A stretch of 64,000 bases of DNA from Pilatotrama ljubarskyi. Its lineage: Eukaryota > Basidiomycota > Agaricomycetes > Polyporales > Polyporaceae. The notes beneath the pieces are model-generated. The model made no database searches. It was not told the origin of the DNA and was given only the letters and a program-made list of their open reading frames with translations. A program made the translations under genes and the position numbers. This document shows, piece by piece, positions 55,072-64,000 of the stretch. Every line of letters begins with the position of its first letter. Position 1 is the first letter of the stretch. The stretch covers positions 1-64,000 of the forward strand of contig MU277729.1 in NCBI GenBank assembly GCA_022385805.1, written 5' to 3'.

Positions 55072-57671
55072 GAGGTCGGGCGGGGAGGCGCCAGCGGGGG
55101 CGGGTGTAGGAGGGGCAAGCGTCTGCGGCTGGGAGTGGTTCGGAGACGAGTGAGAGGGGCTGTGCGAGAGGGTGTGTTCGCGGTGAAGCTGCTGCTGCTG
55201 AGCGTGCGCGGGATTGGGCGGGCGGGCGAAGGAGTCGAGGGTGTTTGATCTGCGGCGGGTGCCCCGCGCGAAAAGGCCGAGGAGGGGTCTGCGGCGGGTG
55301 CGAGCCTGAGACGCCAGCGCGGCGCAACGTCGCTGCGGATGACCGGGGAGAGGGTGGTGCTTGTGGCAGAGATGCGGGGGAAGAGAGAGTGGAACCGGAA
55401 GAGGCAGAGTGGGCCTGGGCCTCAGCAGAGTTGCGCAGGGCGATCGGGCGGCACAGCGGGCGTGCAGGGCGTGAGTACGGCAGGCAGCAGCTGGCGCGCG
55501 TCCGCAAATGGCAGATGGCGGGCGTTGTCTCGAGTCGAGAACCGGAAGATATGTCGTGGAAGAGGGAGAGAGGAAAGAGAGAAAGCCGTAGCAAGCGCTG
55601 CGCCCGACTTTGCACACTCGAGATAGCACGCGGCAACGACTCGTCCGAGCGCTGCTGCAATGCTTCTTCTCCTCCTGCACTCGTCTGCTGCACTCGATTG
55701 CTCGAATTCGAATCTTCGACTTGAGAGCGTCCCTACCTCGGTCTTCAGCTATCTGCGGCGAGCCACCGACGTCGACGCCAATACACGTTCACCACGGAAG
55801 TATGTTCTGTCGATCGCGGCGCAGATAGCCAGTAGACTCGGGGTGGTGGCGGTTGCGGTCGAGACTCGCGGTCGATGCACGCAGAAAATACGCTCACTCC
55901 TGGGGTGCGACAGCTTCTGACAGACAGGGGAGAGCAAGGCTCGGGGCTCGAGACTCCTCTCAGCGAGAGATGCAACTAGTGACGAGCAGCGTGGGACTCG
56001 GAGGAGCAGCGGCGGCGACGAAAGACTCCGGGACACAGACTAGCCTCGCGATGACTCCACTCCCAACCAGCGAATCCTGGAGAAGCTACGATGGGCAAGT
56101 ACCCTCGACTCGTCCATGTATGACCACAATACCATCGGCCTTCCTCCGAATATCTACGTTGAGTGCGGTGTACGTTATGCCGGCATAAAATCGCCAGGTC
56201 TCGGACGTAGCAACAAGGCATTATGCGGTGGGTACGGCCAACGCTGAGCGAGGCGAGAAAACATCTGACCTCTACCGACAGGACCCGTCTGTGAATTCGG
56301 GTGCAGAGCTCCCTAGAACGCACGCCACGAGACCAGCAACGCCGCCACAGGCCTAGTACTGACCGAAAGAGACGGCGATGCACTCATGCGCTTGACTTTC
56401 GGTCTAGTCTCCGTTGCTGACCATGATAGAAAGCGATGATAAGTCGATCGATTTCTTACTCTCGGTCTACTGCAGCTGTAACCTCCCCATGGCATATATA
56501 TCCCCATGCGTATAGCTCAGCGCGAGAACGAGTCTTCGCACTCGTATTTGGTGTGCTGCCATCTTCCCGTGAGCATGTGCCTCTCGGTCTCACCTCGGTT
56601 AGGGTGGGTAGCACTCTTGAACTTCTGCAGCGCCACAAGTGCGGATGTCTACTGACCGTCAGCACGATTGGCGTAAACTACCCGCGTTGTCGAGATCGAC
56701 ATGGCATACATACGGAGTCGAGATTGTGAAGCTTCCGGCTGCCCCATCTCGTCAAACTTCGCCGGCCCACCGAGCAGTTATTGTCAAGATCACGGTCTAC
56801 GCAAAGCACTGCCACTGGCAGTATAGGCGCATCGTCCCCAAGTAAGCGGACTTACCAGGTTGAACGATTACCCTGAGTCCACTCTCACATCATGCGGGAC
56901 ACTCACCGCCTACGAAATACAGCATTCTCTAGGTCTATGTGTCCGGAAGAGGACGTTCCCACCAGAAGACCAGTCATCCCGGAAGCCATACGCACACTCA
57001 GACGTGCCCGCCTACGTCCGTTCTTGTGCGCGCGCAATGCCGTCACGATATAGCCGACCTCTCCTGGGAAATCATATCCATCAGGATCAGTGCGACGCAT
57101 CGACTACACTGTAGACGTCCTTCTATCCGAGGACGTTGGCGCATCGCGTTGGTACTATAGACGGCGCGACGCGCGAGTGACTCAGCAAATAAATCTCGCA
57201 TCGTACACGGCTTCAACGGTCCATGTGAGCTGGAAAAGAAGAAACCAACGGGTGAACCCCGCACCTGCCGGCAGGAGTTGAGGTAGGTCCGCCCACATGT
57301 ATGTGCTCTTCGGAAGCAAGTCGAGTGCCGCGCGGCAGTGGTGGAACGGTCCGCTCTCTTTCAGCAACGCCACGACGCTTATTACGTGCAGACGAAGCGA
57401 TCCCAGCGGGAACGACCTCGAAGGGGAGATTACGCGGCGATCCACGACCAGCAGATTGAGGCACGGCGACCAATCACTGGTGCAGGTGTATCGCCGCCGT
57501 GTTGTGGAAACGGACCGGTGATGCTAGCAGACCCACAGGGCCAGCACGGACGCCAGGAGCCGATATGAGCGCTATGGTCGAAGTAGTTTTAAAGTGAGTG
57601 TACGTGGGTATTCGGAGGCTCGTCGCTTACTTCTATGGACTGTGTGTAACAAGAAATCGCGCCTGCAGCAC
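55072..57671. other. No confident gene
   Basis: The proximal 300 bp may contain upstream coding sequence of the RhoGAP gene (RRRPLLGLFARGTRRRS in frame). Scattered minus-strand pieces at 56.0-56.6 kb (ELYAWGYICHGEV, LWRRCWSRG) faintly recall the C-lobe of a kinase, but frames and stops do not support a gene. Confidence 0.35.
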
Positions 57672-57835
57672 ATGTCGACCACCACGCAAGCGTCTCCCCT
57701 CGACGTCTTCGCCGCTATCAACGTCATCTCGGACCCTGCAGCTCAGAAAGGCATGACTTGCCTTCTTCGGCGAGTACAAGACGAGTCAGTAGGCCAATCC
57801 TGGAATCGCAGACATCCACGCTGACTTCTTACAGA
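57672..57835 (+). other. Possible short exon of an unknown gene
   Basis: An ATG at 57672 opens a coding-like stretch (SPLDVFAAINVISDP, then GMTCLLRRVQDE) that meets a GTCAGT donor. A candidate acceptor at about 57834 is soon followed by a stop. I cannot identify it. It may be a relic or a first exon of the gene at 58039. Confidence 0.25.
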
Positions 57836-58038
57836 AGGAGCTTGCAGAGGGAACGTAGAACGCCGTGCCTCGAGGGCCATCCTCACGATAGCGGCCCTGC
57901 ATGACAGCTGCCTCCCCCTTTGGCACGATGGGTATATGAAGGCGCAGGCCCTTCGTGATCTTCAGTGTGCTCTCGCTGACGCATCGTATCCACCCCTCCG
58001 TCTCTACCTACGCCGCTATCTCTACGAGCTGCATTGCT

Positions 58039-60008
58039 ATGGCCGCCTCCAGTCCCTCGTCTCCGTCTGTCTCCTTGTTCAGTGCCTCGTTGGCTGACGC
58101 CGGTCCGGAGAAGGCGCCAGCCATCACCTTGGCCGATTCTACGGCCAGCATCGTCGATGCCACGACAGCCTTGTCGTTCGATCACAAGTTTACCCAGTCT
58201 GTTCCGGACCACAGCGCACCGATCTTTGTCGACTTCAACACCAGCCCCACAGACGACGATGCTGCGAGTATCAAGGTGCTCGATGTTGTTGTCGATCTAT
58301 TGAGCCCCTCACAGGACTCGGACGCACGTGAGGCGGGCGAGGTGAGGGTTGTTAGCGAGGCGCTTTGTGACCCTATCTGACTGCTCCCTTACAGACCGCA
58401 GCTGAGGTTCATTTCAATGACGGAGGCGATGCGGCGTCGGTGCCAGCCGAGATGACCCCAAGTTCTGAGGGTGCAGGCTCACCCGTGGCTGCCCAACCAT
58501 GCCCGCCTGGTTTGGAGGCACCCCAGCTCGACCTGCCATGCACATCCCCTGACCACGAAGGATCTGTCCCTTCCGATGATGTCGCACCGCTTGACGCCGC
58601 CCCCGGCGAGGTAGTAGCCCAAGCTCCGCAAGCCGCGTCCAGCGCCGCTCCCGCGAGTCCCGCACCGATGGTCCACGAATCCACCGCGGCTCCTGTATCC
58701 GCCGTCGAGCAGGATTTGAGCGCGTACTTGCTCGACGGAGTCCAGCCGCCCGAGTCGTTCATCCCAGATTCCCTCTTCCCCGATGAGCTGCTCGTCCATG
58801 ACCTAGACGGAGTGACGCGAGCGACCGAGGGCAGCGAAGACGGAGCTCCCCGCGCACCCGTCCGCTACGTGCGCATCTACCCCAAGTCTTCTCGGGACGA
58901 TCCAGACGCGTCGGACGCCTTTGCCGGCCGCGTTCCCGGTGCACCCGTACACACCGCGCACCTGTACCTTCAGCGCACAGCGCATCTCGGCTCGGGACAC
59001 CACTCGACCGTGTATCGCGCCCCTCTCACCTTGCGGCTCGATCCAGACTCTGAGGAGACGTCGAGAGTGAGCGTCGCGGTGAAAGCCGCGATAGGGGAAT
59101 GCGGCGCCCACTCGATGCTGCGGACTGAGGCGAAGGTGTACAATGCCTTCCCGCGACACATCATGGAGGATAGGTTCGTCACCCGCTCTGAGTGGATAGG
59201 AGGGGCTCAAGACTCGGACTTTGATGATGAGAAGAGCGAAGGCGAAGGCGACGAAGACGGCTCCGGCTGCAACGACGTCAATCTTCTGCCAGCGGAAGAC
59301 TCCATAGACCCGGAGCACTGTGCGCAGAACCCGGAGGAGTGCGAGCAGGTTGCTGCATCTGCCGCCGCCATCGGAGAGACATTTGGTGATCTCACTGGCA
59401 GTGCAACAGCGGCGACGCAACCACCATCTGCAGCGCCGGAGGGGGCGGTTGCCGACGAGCAGATGCTGCTCCCAGCAATTGTTCCCAAGTTCTTCGGATA
59501 CTACTCACCTTTGCAGGAGGACGGCACCATACATCCATTGGTTCATCGTCGCTACTGCAGTGAAAACTCCGTTTGCAGCGTGGACTGGCCGACGAGCGTC
59601 CTCCTTCTGGAAGAGTGCGGCACTCCAGTCGACCGGAACAGCCCCAAAGGTTTCCGGTATGCTGTCTTACTCACCCTCAGTGTTCGATATGCTCACCGTC
59701 TGATCGGATACAGCGAAGGCTGCTATAAGCTCTTACGACGCTTGCATGCCGCAGGATTTGTGCAAGGGTCAGCCTACGCACGTAACATGCTCGTCCAGCC
59801 TGGTCCCTTGTCCGTGACCCACGAAAATCGTTCTCTTGCGACACCAAGTTTCCGCATCATCGATTTCGGTCGGGGCGAGATGTGCGCAAACATGAGCGAA
59901 GACAGTATGCCTTTCGACAGTGAAGTCAGTTACGAGTTGTCCAGAGCTAAGCGCGAATTGGACCTTTGGAGTATAGTTGATACAGTACCTAGCGGGCGGT
60001 CGAACTGA
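58039..60008 (+). CDS. Kinase-like (probable pseudokinase) protein of an Agaricomycete family
   Basis: Three exons (58039-58341, 58395-59656, 59714-60008) give 619 residues. The second intron is 57 nt and free of stops, so it also reads through. The first 250 residues are Ala/Pro/Ser-rich. A kinase-like domain follows: glycine loop HLGSGHHSTVY (near 298), VAVK lysine (near 330), RTEAKVYNAFP as the helix-C glutamate, an acidic insertion, FFGYYSP, hinge-like LLLEECGTPVD, FVQGSAYARNMLVQPGP in place of the HRDxxxxN loop, and FRIIDFGRG as the DFG segment. The HRD aspartate is missing (QGS), although the Asn and DFG Asp remain. It matches a large family I associate with Agaricomycetes that has the VQPGP signature. 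Canonical phosphotransfer is doubtful; ATP or substrate binding may persist. The role is unknown. Confidence 0.8.
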
Positions 60009-60299
60009 GCCTGTTAATAGCGCCTACGTAGTGCCTATGTATTGATGTTGATATGTGCATCATCAGTGCCTGACTGCCGGCGAGAGCACGATCGGAGTAC
60101 AGCAGGCGTCGTCGGCCTCCACATGGACGTCATATGCAATAATTTATGAAGCTGTAAGCCCTGCTGCTTCTGGCTGGAACATCTTACCGAGTACAGTGTC
60201 CGCCACGATGTGGGCAGCTCTCATCGCCTGGATCCGCTGTGTCCAACAGAGCAGGGCCTCCTCGCAGGTAGTTGGGACTGAGACATTTCCATCAGAGTT

Positions 60300-61130
60300 C
60301 GCACCGCCTACCGCCCCATAACCAGTAAATACAGGAGCAAGAATAGTCACTGCGCACATAGAAGAGGAGCGCGACTACAACCAATGCCGCCACGACTCCA
60401 GCTACAGTTGCACGCAGTTGGAGGAGGAAGTCGACGAGACGGGGAGGAACAAGATGAGAGAATCTGGAGCAAGAGCCTCGGGAGGATCATGGTTTCCGGG
60501 ACATACATGCGGCAAGCAATCGAAGCCGTGTTGCCGGAGGCGAATACTGTCACGCTAGGAGAGAGAGAATACGGCCATAGACTCGCGTGTCTATTGTTTG
60601 ACCATGATGCATATGAGGGCTGACAAGAGGGCGAAGACGAGGCTGGAGAACCAAAGGATGTTAATGTGGATGCTCTTGTTCGTAGCTCGGAAAAATGAGC
60701 TGGGCTGGCTCTCATGTGATTGAACCGAGAGGTCACGGAGCTCGCGCCAGCTGTCTGCGATATTTCGAGCTGCTGAGTTATTTCTTGGAGTAGCTGTGCA
60801 GTTGCTTGTGCGAGATCGTCTTGCGGTAGTTGGTAGGCCTCGATATCGAAGGCGGTCACTACCGCGGAGAAGAGACCAGCATATGGCATGACGTGAGTCA
60901 AGTAGCTCTGCAATGAGGTACCAGAACGCTCACGAAGACGAGTACAGTATGGATTTCTTCCTTCCAAGTACGAACTATGGCCTCGTCAAACTCGCGCGTC
61001 CGAGCGGCGTAAATCGACCAGTCGGGTGGTATACCATGGCGGTCATCGGGAAGCAGATGAGGAGGAAGCTGCGCTGGGAGAGTTTGCACTTCTGTCACTG
61101 CGAGAAGAGCGGCGTAGCCTCGAAGCTGCA
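60300..61130 (-). pseudogene. DUF6535 membrane protein pseudogene
   Basis: The minus strand shows the order typical of DUF6535 proteins: EFDEAIVRTWKEEIHTVLV, then GLFSAVVTAFDIEAYQL, then INILWFSSLVFALLSALIC and MVKQ. At the position where the family has Trp (VKQW.RE) a TAG stop occurs, consistent with a TGG-to-TAG change. The expected intron between VLVF and GLFSA has a GTGAGC donor but no AG at the expected acceptor. A later transmembrane segment (GVVAALVVVALLFYV) is in yet another frame. At least three lesions make it non-functional. Intact members are multi-pass membrane proteins, abundant in Agaricomycetes, of unknown function. Confidence 0.7.
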
Positions 61131-61537
61131 TGCATCCGCATATTAGTGGCCAGGACCGAATTCGCAAGCCTTCAAGTTGCAGCGTTATGCGAGTAGAGAG
61201 GATGGCGGGACAGAGCCTTCACATAGTCGGTTACCCACATCAATATATCGGAGAAATGATATGCGCAGATGGACATTGGAGGTGTTGGCTCTGAGCTCAG
61301 AGAAGCGCAACAGTTGCCTGTTGTAACACCGGCAGCTGCGAGTGCCTCAAATTGGCGCCCGCTATATGAGACGCGGGCACGTGACGCGGCGCGTCTGAGC
61401 CACGCGGTGCGAGCGCGAGTCGAGTTCAACTTGGGCGTCTGTGGTTCGCTGTTCTCGTTCGTCCTTTGTCACTCTCCCGTCCCCTCCATCTTCCTTCGTC
61501 CTTCCCTTGTCACCGACGACCACCATTAAGCGACAAC

Positions 61538-63906
61538 ATGTTCAAAAGCATCCTTCCCTCGCGCCGCCTCCCCTCCGCCGACTTCCAAATGCTCACCACC
61601 CCCAACGACCCCGCAGAATCAGAGCCAAACGGCAAAGAGAACTACTTCACGTACAATGCCGCTCACGACACCAATGTGAAACCCAGGACAGAGAAGAGAA
61701 AGAAGGCGAAAGGAAAGGCGCAACAGGACCATGAGCCGCTATCTACCGAGGACTTCGACCAGTTGTTGGTGAGTTGACGCTGCTCATACCCTCTCAGACG
61801 CTCGCCTCTGCGCATGCTACACGATCCGGGCAACGCCAATCCTTGCAGGCGCCACAGTAGTACTACGCTATGGTTTTGTAGCACAAAGTTTGGACGTGGG
61901 CCTTCGTCTATAGTTCCGAGCGGCTCGATCCGCTCTCTGGTGGCCCTCGTTGCTTCGAGCATGGCACTGACCGCTTTGCGCCTCCAGGATGACCTCCAAA
62001 TTCCTTCGACACTACGCCCAAAGCTGGCTACAATGGACCCGACGGTGAAGGCTGCGTTCCTCAAGTCCTCACATGTCCTCGCCCAAATGAGGCCGGCCGC
62101 CGCGGCCAACCCCCCTCTCACCCCTCGTGGGCTTCGCAAGGCCCACAGCAGCGAGTCTCTCGCATCCATGGCTTCCCCACGCCCAAAGAAGCCATCACTA
62201 GAGCAATATGACCTCTCTCCCGCCCCGAGCCGGCAATTCGCCACTGGGCACTCGCGAGGGGTGTCAATGGACGTCCGGCGGCAGCCCGTCGACGTCAGGC
62301 CAATCCCGATCGCGCCGCTCAAGACGGGGAAGGACAAGAAGAAGGCGGCAGCCTTATCGCCGGAGAAGTATGTTCACATACTTCTCAGCCAGTCAAGCAC
62401 GGCCTTGGACGTCGAGGTCGTCAAGAAGCTCCGGCTGCTGCTCCGGAACGAGGCAGCCAGGTCAGTACCATAGGGTCACTTTGCGCTTGTGAACTTGAAA
62501 GCTCACATGCAGATGTAGCTGGACGGACGCTTTTGTTCGGGCAGGTGGGTACGATGCCATTTTGACCCGCCTGAACGAAATCCTGGATGTCGAGTGGAGG
62601 TAAGGACCCCTGCACGAGTGTGCGGTGCATGCGCTCATTGGCCATATGTACAGGGAGGAGCAGCACGATGACCAGATGCTGCACGAGCTTTTGCGCTGCG
62701 TCAAGGCGCTCACAACATCGGCAGTAGGGTGTAATGCACTGCGAGCGGCGTGCCCAGCGCCTTTTCACAAACTGGTCACACTGCTGTACTCGGACAAGAG
62801 GCCGGGAGAGGTCGCGACCCGGCAGCTTATCGTTGAGCTGCTGCTCTCCCTCTTCGACCTGTATCCCCTCGGGTCGCTCCCGTCCAACGGCAGCCCGACA
62901 GCGGGCCTTACCTCACATTCGCGCTCCCGGTCTGTACCCTGGGAGCTCTCGTCGACATCCTTGACTGCCTCGAGCGGTCTGATCACCCTCCCCCGTCCCC
63001 ACCAAACACTATTCTCCCTCCTCAAGGCGCTTCTGCTCACGCGCGCGCCTCCGCCAAGTGAGGCCCCCGGTACTCCCATCGAGCCGCACGCGTTCATCGA
63101 GGAGCTGCACCGGCCGCGGATCTACAAGACGTACCTGCAGGAGATGAGCGACGTCTGCAGGGACTATTTCTGGGTGTTCTGCCACCCCAGCAACACAATC
63201 TGGGACCTCTCGGAGACCGACGAGGCCAAGGTCGAGAAGCCTCGCGCGCCCGGCGGCATGACTGGCGGTGTGGAGTTCGAGGCGATGTGCTACATGGTAC
63301 GTTGCGGCGGGCAAACGGGTGCCTCAGTGTGCTGACCTTGGTTCCGGCAGACGACGCACCTGAAGTTCGTCAACGCCATAGCTACTTACGCGCAGGCTCT
63401 GAACCTGCCAAAGGAACATGAACACTCGGCGTTCCAGTTCCACCGAGACATGTTCTTGTCTGGTATCGAGCGCATTCTCTCGGTACGTCTCATCTCACAG
63501 GATATTAACACGAACTCACGCAATGCAAAATCTCTAGATCGCGCGGAAAGCGTCGACAACATATTACCCGACGCTGCATCTCGAGATCGCGCGCTACGTC
63601 GCCGCAGCCGGCCGCTCCGGGCACGAAATCCCCTGGAGCCTCTCCCGCCTCATCGGGCAGCCGCCCACGGCGATGCGCAAGCAGCCCGCCATCCCTCCTC
63701 CCCCCGTACACCCATTACGGAGCACCCCCACGACCCCAACGAAGCAGCGCTCGGGTGCTCATGGCGCTCACCCGGTTTACCCTGCGCACCCTGCGGCGTA
63801 TCCAGTCGGTTATGGAGCGCGGACGAGCCAGACGGCGCTGGGCGCGTCGGGCGAACAGAGGCCCGTGGTGCCAGGAAGCAGGAAGGTAACGCCGATGTTT
63901 AACTGA
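61538..63906 (+). CDS. GBD/FH3 domain protein (formin N-terminus-like, no FH2)
   Basis: Six exons (61538-61768, 61988-62460, 62519-62599, 62654-63296, 63351-63482, 63538-63906) give 642 residues. The start MFKSILPSRR follows a pyrimidine-rich leader. An N-terminal charged region and a polar linker (RKAHSSESLASM) precede SPEKYVHILLSQSSTALDVE, SWTDAFVRAGGYDAILTRL, and helical armadillo-like text (LHELLRCVKALTTSAVGCNA, ATRQLIVELLLSLFDLYP, TTHLKFVNAIATYAQALN). This is the GTPase-binding/FH3 module that formins use to sense Rho. The FH1 and FH2 actin-nucleating domains are absent, and the protein ends in a Pro-rich tail. Free-standing GBD/FH3 proteins are known in fungi. A role in Rho-dependent polarity is inferred. 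Its last 8 nt overlap the end of a convergent gene. Confidence 0.88.
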
Positions 63907-64000
63907 GGCCTTCGTAGAGGCGCCCCGAGGGCTGGCCCTGCGCGGGGTGGTGGATGGACTCGATTGACGACCCGGCGATGCCGTAGATGATGACCTCGAG
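63899..64000 (-). CDS. C-terminal end of a convergent gene (partial)
   Basis: From the window edge the minus strand reads LEVIIYGIAGSSIESIHHP then QGQPSGRLYEGLS and stops at a TAA (63901-63899). The composition is clearly coding, but 33 residues are too few for me to assign a family. Its stop codon lies within the final codons of the plus-strand GBD/FH3 gene, so the two coding regions overlap tail to tail by 8 nt. Confidence 0.6.
   Translation of the reverse strand, partial: LEVIIYGIAGSSIESIHHPAQGQPSGRLYEGLS

Noticed and set aside
56000..57500. Possible kinase C-lobe fragments (ELYAWGYICHGEV, LWRRCWSRG)
   Set aside because: No catalytic loop or DFG could be found in order, stops are frequent, and the resemblance is too short to call a gene.

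Overview
The window looks like nuclear DNA of a mushroom-forming basidiomycete (Agaricomycetes; the exact order cannot be fixed from sequence alone). The genes are split by short GT-AG introns, mostly 42-65 nt, often with a CTAAC-like branch site, and I placed most of them exactly because the exon phases add up. Several encode families that I know mainly or only from Agaricomycetes: an F-box/nucleotidyltransferase-like protein, a kinase-like protein with a VQPGP loop, a DUF6535 membrane protein and a zinc-knuckle protein.

There are two compartments. From 1 to about 43 kb the DNA is gene-poor and repeat-rich. It holds a GATA-factor gene (194-1244), a decayed deubiquitinase/rhodanese fragment (3.5-4.7 kb), a Tc1/mariner-like MITE (5531-5912), the F-box/nucleotidyltransferase gene (9313-10569), a C2H2 zinc-finger gene (15234-16931), a 126-bp tandem repeat (18.6-19.0 kb), a divergent pair of unknown genes (20396-21568 and 21949-23516), two reverse-transcriptase C-terminal relics (24.3-25.9 kb), an HMG-box gene (27935-29307), a transposase relic (33.75-34.1 kb), an 8-exon gene for a 951-residue polyQ protein (37340-40558) and a zinc-knuckle gene (40954-42688). 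Two diverged copies of one 1.4-1.6 kb element lie in opposite orientation at 11.9-13.3 and 30.4-32.0 kb.

From about 44.8 kb to the end the DNA is gene-dense and largely housekeeping: a secreted histidine acid phosphatase (phytase-like), an alpha/beta hydrolase, a bHLH factor, the small RFC subunit equivalent to yeast Rfc5/human RFC3, a Sac7/Bag7-type RhoGAP, the kinase-like gene, a DUF6535 pseudogene, a GBD/FH3 (formin N-terminal-like) protein and the tail of one more gene at the window edge.

Possible links between genes: the RhoGAP and the GBD/FH3 protein both belong to Rho GTPase/actin-polarity biology, and a phosphatase gene lies close to a bHLH gene, which recalls the yeast PHO system. 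These links are inference from family knowledge. I found no tRNA, rRNA, CRISPR array or telomere repeat.
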